From contig NZ_JH980292.1 of the NCBI RefSeq assembly GCF_000314005.1, forward strand, positions 4,314,121 through 4,378,120: a stretch of DNA of 64,000 bases, in the 5' to 3' direction. Under the pieces are notes generated by a model, which worked only from the letters and a program-made list of their open reading frames with translations, searched no databases and was not told the DNA's origin. Positions 56,241-62,664 of this stretch are shown piece after piece. The number at the start of each line of letters is the position of its first letter. Position 1 is the first letter of the stretch. The stretch is from Spirulina subsalsa PCC 9445 (GTDB taxonomy: Bacteria; Cyanobacteriota; Cyanobacteriia; Cyanobacteriales; Spirulinaceae). A program made the position numbers and the translations under genes.

Positions 56241-57281
56241 TTACTGTAGCTCATTTTTTTGGCGTTGTATTTGTTGCCGTTCTATCGCTTTAAAGAGGGC
56301 TTTAAAATTTCCTTCTCCAAACCCTTGCGCCTGATTTCGCCGTTCGATTAACTCAAAAAAGAACGTCGGTTCTCTGAAAATAGGTTCTGTGAAAATTTGC
56401 AAAAGTAAAGCATCCCCTTGATTGGGCAGGCAAGAGGGTTGATGTTCTACTAAAATCTGCCATTGTTCAAGGTCTTGCCATTGGAAAGGAGAAAGAGGCA
56501 AAGGGGGAGTTCGCCCTTTTAAATCCTGATAGTATTGGTTAGGGGTCTGTAAAAAACGTACCCCAGATAAACTTAAATATTTTGTGGCCTTGATAATGTT
56601 TTCTACCTTTAAAGCAATATGTTGAATGCCCGCCTTGCCGTTATAGTCTAAAAATTCCTGAATTTGTGAGTTCCGAGAGGTCGGTTCATTAATGGCTAAT
56701 TGAAATCCGGTTTGGGGATGGACTAAAACCTGCGAATATAACCCCGATTGTTCCGTTTGAATTTTAAACTGTTGTTGAGGAATTAAATCAAATACATCGC
56801 TATACCATTTTACCACAGATTCAAGTTTTCCTTGGGGGACATTGAGAACAATATGATCAATGGCATTAATGCCTGTTACTGTGTTATTGTTTCCTGGAGA
56901 TAACCGATGGCTATCCTCTTCAATTAAAGTCTGGGTTAAGCCGTCAATGACCTCAATAGTAATTCCCCGTTTGTGATAGCCCTGCAGAACACAATACATC
57001 CAATTGTGTTGGGCTAATCGCTCAAGAATGGGATCTAGGTTTTCTACATGAAAAACTAAATTAACGACCCCGGGGGGATGACGTTGGAGATAGTCAAAAA
57101 CTGGGCTTTGAGGGTGAGAAGCCGAGGAAAGTTTGATGTGAATTTCCCCACTCCTGAGACAATGAGAGATGGTCTGGGTATCTTCTACCGTGGACTGCCA
57201 TTGAAAGCCCATTTTTTGTTCAAACCAATGCCGCCATTCTTGGGCATTTTGTACAAAAAACTCAATTTGCTCAATCTTCAT
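56241..57281 (-). CDS. 4-hydroxyphenylpyruvate dioxygenase
   Basis: An iron-dependent dioxygenase of the VOC superfamily that forms homogentisate, the precursor of tocopherol in cyanobacteria. The two-fold VOC repeat is visible, and the iron ligands are His143 (INAIDHIVLN), His221 (GIQHIALKV) and Glu310 (FFFELIERR). The length of 346 residues fits the family (hppD/hpd). Nothing unusual is seen. Confidence 0.93.
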   Translation of the reverse strand: MKIEQIEFFVQNAQEWRHWFEQKMGFQWQSTVEDTQTISHCLRSGEIHIKLSSASHPQSPVFDYLQRHPPGVVNLVFHVENLDPILERLAQHNWMYCVLQGYHKRGITIEVIDGLTQTLIEEDSHRLSPGNNNTVTGINAIDHIVLNVPQGKLESVVKWYSDVFDLIPQQQFKIQTEQSGLYSQVLVHPQTGFQLAINEPTSRNSQIQEFLDYNGKAGIQHIALKVENIIKATKYLSLSGVRFLQTPNQYYQDLKGRTPPLPLSPFQWQDLEQWQILVEHQPSCLPNQGDALLLQIFTEPIFREPTFFFELIERRNQAQGFGEGNFKALFKAIERQQIQRQKNELQ

Positions 57282-57355
57282 TGCGGAATGGGGACTAAAT
57301 TCGATCTACCGGGCTATTCTATAGATTGTAGGCTGTGATGTGCTAACGAGAAAGA

Positions 57356-58012
57356 ATGGGATATCCTGTGAGACAACGTTTCCACCACATCCCTTTAGGG
57401 TGGGATTTTTTGGTTGATTGGATGATGGCAACACTCCTCGGTTATGGGGTGAGTCTGTTGGTGGTGGAGGTGGGGGAAACCTCTGATATATCCCTATTTT
57501 CTGGGGCTTTGGGGGGGCTGTTTGTGGGCATTGCCCAGTTTTTCATCCTGCGGAAAGAACTTCCCCAAGCGCGGGGATGGCTGATTATGACGGCTTTGGG
57601 CTGGTTTGTGATTACGGGGGGAGGATTGGGGGCGATTGGTTGGAGTATCCCCCATACGAATTTTATCGGTTTTCGTTTGCTCTATGGGGTGGCCTACGGG
57701 GTGACAACGGGGTTAATCTTGGGAACCGTGCAATGGATTTTTTTACGGCAGTTTATCCCGTTGGCGCAGTGGTGGATTATTTTGAATTCTCTGGGCTGGG
57801 GATTGGCCTTGGCGGTAGGATGGTTAGTGGGGGGAGGATTGCGATCGCTCACTCAAGTCTTTTTTAGTGAGATTATTGGCTTAGGCGTAACCTGGTTAAC
57901 CATCGGTGGCATTACAGGACTAGCCATGATTGCCCTCCTCAATCAACGCATCCCCCCAGAATCCCGGACTTGGCAACTCCAACCCCAAAAAACTCGCGCC
58001 AGCACCCATTAA
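57356..58012 (+). CDS. Multi-helix membrane protein of unknown function
   Basis: The protein has 218 residues and about six transmembrane helices rich in Gly and Trp (LGWFVITGGGLGAIGWSIPH, GLILGTVQWIFLRQFIPLAQ, WWIILNSLGWGLALAVGWLV). Similar QW-containing membrane proteins occur in cyanobacteria without a known role. Its 3' third is present a second time at 58922-59160 as part of a 308-bp duplication. Confidence 0.75.
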   Translation: MGYPVRQRFHHIPLGWDFLVDWMMATLLGYGVSLLVVEVGETSDISLFSGALGGLFVGIAQFFILRKELPQARGWLIMTALGWFVITGGGLGAIGWSIPHTNFIGFRLLYGVAYGVTTGLILGTVQWIFLRQFIPLAQWWIILNSLGWGLALAVGWLVGGGLRSLTQVFFSEIIGLGVTWLTIGGITGLAMIALLNQRIPPESRTWQLQPQKTRASTH

Positions 58013-58080
58013 GGAGATTTCCCCCCCAAACCGGATAAAATCTTGGTGTTCATCCTGTTTGTAAAATCAGAAGAAAATAC
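57773..58080. repeat. 308-bp direct repeat, left copy
   Basis: It runs from TGGATTATTTTGAATTCTC in the 3' part of the membrane protein gene to GAAGAAAATAC, and is nearly identical to 58922-59228. The pair encloses the DUF433/DUF5615 genes. Confidence 0.95.
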
Positions 58081-58086
58081 ATGAGT

Positions 58087-58473
58087 TTACCGGAAATATT
58101 CGCGAACAATAAAAACAGGTTGAGCCTTGCCAGATTGATTTTTTTTCAGAACTCGAAGCAAACGGTTTTTCAGGGTTTGTTGGGTTATCAAGTAATCCTG
58201 TAACACATTGACTAAACCTTGCTGATCTGGATCGTCCTTACAAATAATTATGCCCCCATGAACTACCCCACTTCGATGCAATTTCAGAAAATCATCTCGG
58301 TTAAATGTCACCACACAACGATCCGCCTCTGTTGCTGTCCCTAAAACCTGCTCATCAGGAATTCCTTGATTGGCATTACCTGCTTCATAAGATGTCAGGA
58401 TATCATAACCTAACTGTCGTAACCCATTGACCACTTGGAACGCTAAATTCTCGTTGCCATAAAACCTAAACAT
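58087..58473 (-). CDS. DUF5615 PIN-like toxin
   Basis: I use the internal ATG giving MFRFYGNENLAFQVVNGLRQ, the family's usual start. The DUF5615 pattern continues with LGYDILTSYEAGNANQGIPD, ATEADRCVVTFNRDDFLKLH and GIIICKDDPDQQGLVN. The canonical start is FYADEN; here it is FYGNEN, so the first acidic residue is replaced by Asn, which may lower nuclease activity. It overlaps the antitoxin gene end by eight bases. Length 128 residues. Confidence 0.85.
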   Translation of the reverse strand: MFRFYGNENLAFQVVNGLRQLGYDILTSYEAGNANQGIPDEQVLGTATEADRCVVTFNRDDFLKLHRSGVVHGGIIICKDDPDQQGLVNVLQDYLITQQTLKNRLLRVLKKNQSGKAQPVFIVREYFR

Positions 58474-58798
58474 CCCAATCGTCCTCACTATGATGAGAGA
58501 CAATGAGCGCATCAATTTCTCCGGTGTTGGCTCGATAATAAGCCCGTGCCGCTAAGAGGTCAAACGGGGTTAAGCCGGGAAAATTATGGAGTAATGCGTC
58601 TTCATCCATCCCTTGCTGTGTCAGTGAAATTAATGTCCAGACTGCAATACGAGTATTGCGAATTCGAGCATGACCGCCACAAATTCCTTCAGCTTTTTGA
58701 ATGGTTTTGGTGATTAAAGTGGACTGAAACAGAGCATAATCATCGGGGGCTAGGGCGTTGATGGCTTCTGCTAGAGATTCAACTAACTTAGGATTCAC
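58466..58798 (-). CDS. DUF433 antitoxin
   Basis: The protein is 110 residues from the chosen GTG (VNPKLVESLAEAINALAP); a TTG-started version would be 41 residues longer. DUF433 hallmarks are ICGGHARIRNTRIAVWTLIS and LLHNFPGLTPFDLLAARAYY. It pairs with the downstream DUF5615 gene in the usual antitoxin-toxin order. The start is uncertain because no good ribosome binding site is seen before either candidate. Confidence 0.8.
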   Translation of the reverse strand: MNPKLVESLAEAINALAPDDYALFQSTLITKTIQKAEGICGGHARIRNTRIAVWTLISLTQQGMDEDALLHNFPGLTPFDLLAARAYYRANTGEIDALIVSHHSEDDWDV

Positions 58799-58921
58799 TT
58801 TGATAATGGAAAATGGATAATAGAGAATGGGGTTGAGGAAGGTTTTTCTTCTACTTTGATTGTGACGTTTTACCAGAGGAGGAGGACTTATTAGCAAGTT
58901 TTTCACTTGGGAACAATCCAA

Positions 58922-59160
58922 TGGATTATTTTGAATTCTCTGGGCTGGGGATTGGCCTTGGCGGTAGGATGGTTAGTTGGGGGGGGATTGCGATCGCTCA
59001 CTCAAGTCTTTTTTAGTGAGATTATTGGCTTAGGCGTAACCTGGTTAACCATCGGTGGCATTACAGGACTAGCCATGATTGCCCTCCTCAATCAACGCAT
59101 CCCCCCAGAATCCCGGACTTGGCAACTCCAACCCCAAAAAACTCGCGCCAGCACCCATTA
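58922..59160 (+). pseudogene. Duplicated C-terminal fragment of the membrane protein gene
   Basis: It encodes ILNSLGWGLALAVGWLVG to the same C-terminus as the gene at 57356-58012, with very few base differences. It lacks the N-terminal two thirds and is therefore a fragment. It forms most of the right copy of the 308-bp repeat. Confidence 0.9.
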
Positions 59161-59228
59161 AGGGGATTTGCCCCCAAACCGGATAAAATCTTGGTGTTCA
59201 TCCTGTTTGTAAAATCAGAAGAAAATAC
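58922..59228. repeat. 308-bp direct repeat, right copy
   Basis: Second copy of 57773-58080, one base shorter, with small differences in the C-run (GGGGATTTGCCCCC against GGAGATTTCCCCCCC). Confidence 0.95.
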
Positions 59229-59235
59229 GGAGAGT

Positions 59236-59442
59236 ATGTCAAGTGAGGAACAGGATGTTGTCTGGGAACCCTTTGGTGGACTTTTCAGCGCATCTTTAGC
59301 GGCTAATATGCTCAATCGAAAAGCTTTTGCTTGTGAAATTGACGACACATATTTTTATTATGGGGTCAAAAGATTTAGTCAAGTAGCTCATCAATATTCC
59401 CTTTTTTTGACTCAACTTGCCGTTGAGCCATTTTCTCGTTAG
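59236..59442 (+). pseudogene. C-terminal fragment of a DNA methyltransferase
   Basis: A 68-codon frame reads MSSEEQDVVWEPFGGLFSAS, then NMLNRKAFACEIDDTYFYYG and VKRF. DVVWEPFGG is the SAM-binding motif I that lies near the C-terminus of N4/N6 DNA methylases with permuted motif order. The catalytic DPPY/SPPY part is missing. GGAGAG precedes the ATG, but the piece is too short to be an enzyme. Confidence 0.65.
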
Positions 59443-59486
59443 CGTGAACTTTAGTTGTGATGATGTGATGTGGAGCAATAGACCCA

Positions 59487-60677
59487 ATGAGACTCAAGAT
59501 GATTCAACCGCTTATGGTTAGTAGCTTACTGGGGGTCTTTTTCTTAATGGCCTGTGCTACCCCACCGGAGAACCTCGGCAACGCTACCAATGGGGGAGCG
59601 CCAGAAAATACCCTCGCCACGGATTCTGAGTCCTCCCCTATCTCCCTCAATCGGGACTGGCAAAGAACAACCGTTGTTGAAAATTTAGAGCATCCTTGGG
59701 GATTGGCTTGGCTACCCGATGGGACAATGCTGATTACTGAGCGCCCAGGACGCTTGCGGATAGTGCGGGATGGGGTTCTTGACCCGACTCCAGTGGCGGG
59801 ACTGCCGGAGATGTTCCCCTTCCGTCAGGGGGGATTATTGGATATTGTGGTTCATCCTCGCTTTGCGGAAAATTCCCTAATTTATTTTACCTATTCCCAC
59901 GGAACGCAGGAGGCGAATGGGGTTCGAGTGGCGCGAGGGGAATTGAGGGGGAATACTTTAGAAAATGTAGAGGTGATTTTTCAAGCTTCACCCTTAAAGT
60001 CAGGAGGCCAGCATTTTGGCTCCCGTATGCTTTGGCTGCCCGATGAGACGCTGCTAGTCAGCATTGGAGATGGGGGTAATCCTCCCTTACAACTTGATGG
60101 GGAACTCATTCGCCTACAGGCGCAAAATCGAGGGAGTCATCTGGGAACTATTGTCCGGATTAATGATGATGGTTCGATTCCGAGTGATAATCCTTGGGTG
60201 GAGGATTCCGACAGTGACCCAGCCGTTTGGAGTTATGGCCATCGCAATATTCAGGGATTGGCGATTGATGCTCAAAGGGGTCAGGTGTGGTCTACGGAAC
60301 ATGGATCTCGGGGGGGAGATGAGTTAAACCCTATGGCAGAGGGTGAGAATTATGGCTGGCCGTTAGTCACCCATAGTCGGGAATATACGGGGGGGCGGAT
60401 TTCTGACCTGCAATCCCATCCGGATATGGTTGACCCGGAAATTGTTTGGACTCCGGCGATCGCACCTTCGGGATTAGCGGTACATCAAGGGGATTTGTTT
60501 GCCGGAGGATTGGTGTCTGAAGCGGTGCATCATATCCAACTCAATGATTCCGGTGAGGTGGTGGATCAACGAGCGATTCCCATTGGTCAGCGAGTGCGGG
60601 ATGTGCGGGAAAGTCCCGATGGTTCTCTCTATGTCTTAACCGATTCCCCCCAAGGTCAGTTAATTCGACTCGAGTGA
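59487..60677 (+). CDS. PQQ-dependent aldose sugar dehydrogenase-like lipoprotein
   Basis: The protein has 396 residues. The N-terminus ends in FFLMACATPP, a lipobox, so it is anchored on the outside of a membrane. The beta-propeller of soluble PQQ sugar dehydrogenases is indicated by LEHPWGLAWLPDGTMLITER, GGLLDIVVHPRFAENSLIYF, GGQHFGSRMLW, YGHRNIQGLA and STEHGSRGGDELN. These include the catalytic-region His and the PQQ-contact segments. Whether the organism makes PQQ is not shown here. Confidence 0.9.
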   Translation: MRLKMIQPLMVSSLLGVFFLMACATPPENLGNATNGGAPENTLATDSESSPISLNRDWQRTTVVENLEHPWGLAWLPDGTMLITERPGRLRIVRDGVLDPTPVAGLPEMFPFRQGGLLDIVVHPRFAENSLIYFTYSHGTQEANGVRVARGELRGNTLENVEVIFQASPLKSGGQHFGSRMLWLPDETLLVSIGDGGNPPLQLDGELIRLQAQNRGSHLGTIVRINDDGSIPSDNPWVEDSDSDPAVWSYGHRNIQGLAIDAQRGQVWSTEHGSRGGDELNPMAEGENYGWPLVTHSREYTGGRISDLQSHPDMVDPEIVWTPAIAPSGLAVHQGDLFAGGLVSEAVHHIQLNDSGEVVDQRAIPIGQRVRDVRESPDGSLYVLTDSPQGQLIRLE

Positions 60678-60704
60678 ACCACCCCACCCTGCCGAGGCGC
60701 GAGT

Positions 60705-60734
60705 AAGGGGAATTCCGCAACATTTTTGTTAAAA
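60705..60734. repeat. Short repeat before speE
   Basis: AAGGGGAATTCCGCAA, then ATTT, then TGTTAAAA, is repeated at 61895-61924 after speE. Its position at a hairpin (ACCCTGCCG...) resembles the ends of tnpB elements in cyanobacteria. Confidence 0.6.
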
Positions 60735-60751
60735 ATCCGGCTTTTTCGGGG

Positions 60752-60757
60752 TATAAT
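60752..60757 (+). promoter_or_regulatory. speE: -10 box of speE
   Basis: A consensus TATAAT lies 36 bases before the speE ATG, giving a leader of about 28 bases. No good -35 box is visible at 17 bases, which is common in cyanobacterial promoters. Confidence 0.55.
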
Positions 60758-60793
60758 AGAAGACTGTGCAAAATTCCATCAGGAGGGTAAATT

Positions 60794-61735
60794 ATGGCAG
60801 GCAGTGAACTAAAAGCGGATGCTTGGATTAAGGAATATATCACCCCTTGGGATGTCTATGAACATGGGATTACTCAGGTTTTTGCCTACAAAAAAACCCA
60901 GTATCAAGAAATGTTCATTGTGGAAACGGGAGTCTATGGTAAGGCTTTAGTTTTAGATGGCAAATGGCAAACCTGCACCGGGGATGAGTTTCTCTATCAT
61001 GAACCCTTAATTCACCCCGCTTTCATCTGTCATGGTTCCCCGAAAAAAGCTTTAGTTTTGGGGGGAGGAGATGGTGCAGCCGTGCGGGAAATTCTGCGCT
61101 GGAATACCATTGAACGAGTGGTTATGGTGGATATTGATGGGGATGTAGTTAATGCCTGTAAGGAACACTTGGTAGACCTTCATCAAAATTCTTTTTCTGA
61201 CCCCCGTTTAGAGTTAATTATTGGCGATGCGGTGGCCTATTTAGAGAATTGTTCGGAACAGTGGGATGTGGTGGTTTCTGACCTATCGGATGCCATTGAA
61301 GATGGGCCGTCTTTTGCTTTATTTACTCAGGAGTATTTCGAGAAGATTAAAAATGTCTTAGCTCCGAACGGTTATTTTGTCATCCAAGCGGGTGCGGTTT
61401 CGGTGGGTGAATTAGGCTTTCATGCTAATTTAGTCAACACCGTTAAGACTATTTTTAGTAGTGTGGTGTCTTATTGTTCTCCGGTGCCAACCTATGGGGC
61501 GCCTTGGGGGTTTGCTTTAGCGTCCAATCAACCGATTAATACTCGTCCTGAACCGGAAGAAGTGGATCGTTTATTAGCGGAAAAAACTAAGGGAGGTTTT
61601 CGTTTAATTGATGGAATTACGCTGTTAGGATTGATGCAAACTCCTTCTTATATTCGACGTGCTATTACAGACGCAACGGAGGTGTTTACATTAAAAAACC
61701 CCCCAAAGTGGTTTGGTAAAGGAGTAACGAAATAA
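60794..61735 (+). CDS. speE: Spermidine synthase-like aminopropyltransferase
   Basis: The protein has 313 residues. Family signatures are AYKKTQYQEMFIVETGVYGK, VLDGKWQTCTGDEFLYHEPL, LVLGGGDGAAVREILRW, VMVDIDGDVVNACKEHL and VVVSDLSDAIEDGPS with the catalytic Asp, then YCSPVPTYGAPWGFALAS. It transfers the aminopropyl group of decarboxylated SAM to a polyamine. AGGAGG lies seven bases before the ATG. Confidence 0.93.
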   Translation: MAGSELKADAWIKEYITPWDVYEHGITQVFAYKKTQYQEMFIVETGVYGKALVLDGKWQTCTGDEFLYHEPLIHPAFICHGSPKKALVLGGGDGAAVREILRWNTIERVVMVDIDGDVVNACKEHLVDLHQNSFSDPRLELIIGDAVAYLENCSEQWDVVVSDLSDAIEDGPSFALFTQEYFEKIKNVLAPNGYFVIQAGAVSVGELGFHANLVNTVKTIFSSVVSYCSPVPTYGAPWGFALASNQPINTRPEPEEVDRLLAEKTKGGFRLIDGITLLGLMQTPSYIRRAITDATEVFTLKNPPKWFGKGVTK

Positions 61736-61894
61736 CTACGAACCAGTGGCTGTGTTTTTTCCCCGATCTCTGCCGAGTACATTTTACCAAGGGGGCAGCC
61801 TCTTAGTCATTCGGGCGGGTCAGCGACCATCTTTATTGTACAAAAAGTTTGCTTTCTGATGGTCGGGCTATCCATCCCCTCCCTGTAAACGAGG

Positions 61895-61924
61895 AAGGGG
61901 AATTCCGCAATATTTGTGTTAAAA
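61895..61924. repeat. Short repeat after speE
   Basis: Second copy of 60705-60734. It is preceded by CCCCTCCCTGTAAACGAGG, which forms a hairpin like those at tnpB right ends. Confidence 0.6.
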
Positions 61925-62127
61925 TGACGGGCCACGGTAACGATTTGAGGTAGCTGGTTCATCCGAATTCGGGGGGCGTCTTCTCCCTAAGTTGTTCAGC
62001 ATTTAAAAGGGATGTTTTCCATGACCAAGACTTTGACAGAAAGCGGTTTTCATGGTTTCTAGCAATGTCGTTTAAATGACAAGCAGCTTAGGAGCGAGAA
62101 ACTACAAGGTTTTAGGGATAAATCATT

Positions 62128-62145
62128 AAAAAGGCTTGCCTTTTT
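62128..62145. terminator. Terminator-like hairpin before the cheW 3' end
   Basis: AAAAAGG, loop CTTG, CCTTTTT: a perfect 7-bp stem bounded by A and T runs, so it could work in both directions. It lies 37 bases beyond the minus-strand cheW stop. Confidence 0.6.
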
Positions 62146-62181
62146 CCGACTCCCCCTTCCTGTTCCCCACCCGGAGCAAAG

Positions 62182-62197
62182 TTATTCAGCAAGCCCT
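62182..62197. mobile_element. MITE end forming the cheW stop
   Basis: TTATTCAGCAAGCCCT is the family's terminal inverted repeat. Read on the minus strand, it supplies the last codons GGG-CTT-GCT-GAA-TAA of the cheW frame. No opposite end is seen within about 400 bases. Confidence 0.75.
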
Positions 62198-62664
62198 AAA
62201 TAGGCCGGATTGAGATAAAAAATAATGCCCCCTTGTTCAGGATAAATCACTTGTTCAATGGCCTTTAGTTCTTGTTGGGTGTCATAGGAGGGAGGAAGGG
62301 GGGCAAATTGAGGCCGGGGGATGTCTAAAACTTTGGGCATTTCAGTTAGGGGGATGCCGATATAATCCGGGGTAGTTTGACGGTGGGACCTTTGACAAAT
62401 CAGGAGGTAAGGCGTAGCTGTCGGGGGGGGAACTTGGGGAAAAAGGGTCTGAAGATTGAGGAGGGTGATCACATCGTTTTGATACTTGACTAAACTATGG
62501 CCGTTGTTCAGTTGTCCGTGGGGGGTAAAGTCGGTGACGATGCGCAAGACTTGTTCAATGGCGATCGCATATTGTTCAAAACCCCAGCCGAAAACCAGCA
62601 CTTTCTGGGTCGGGATAGGGGTTTGTTGCTTTTTGGCTTGGAAGCGCCGCTTAAAGTCCGTCAT
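62182..62664 (-). CDS. CheW-domain protein with MITE-derived C-terminus
   Basis: The protein has 160 residues. A CheW-like fold is indicated by KVLVFGWGFEQYAIAIEQVL, HGQLNNGHSLVKYQNDVITL, LNLQTLFPQ and YLLICQRSHRQTTPDYIGIP. CheW links receptors to CheA in chemotaxis or phototaxis arrays. The final residues LGLAE and the stop come from a MITE end, so the original C-terminus has been replaced. The start overlaps the cheA end by 14 bases, so the genes are coupled. Confidence 0.85.
   Translation of the reverse strand: MTDFKRRFQAKKQQTPIPTQKVLVFGWGFEQYAIAIEQVLRIVTDFTPHGQLNNGHSLVKYQNDVITLLNLQTLFPQVPPPTATPYLLICQRSHRQTTPDYIGIPLTEMPKVLDIPRPQFAPLPPSYDTQQELKAIEQVIYPEQGGIIFYLNPAYLGLAE

Larger units (their letters stand above)
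61736..62181. other. Intergenic region after speE
   Basis: About 445 bases. It holds a hairpin and short repeat at about 61870-61924 matching that before speE, an inverted repeat CGACCATC / GATGGTCG (about 61818-61865), a terminator-like hairpin at 62128-62145, and a 13-codon frame from 62021 that I do not treat as a gene. No protein or known RNA is recognised. Confidence 0.5.

Noticed and set aside
62021-62062. 13-codon frame starting MTKTLTESGF after speE
   Set aside because: Too short, with no recognised product; could be a leader peptide or chance.
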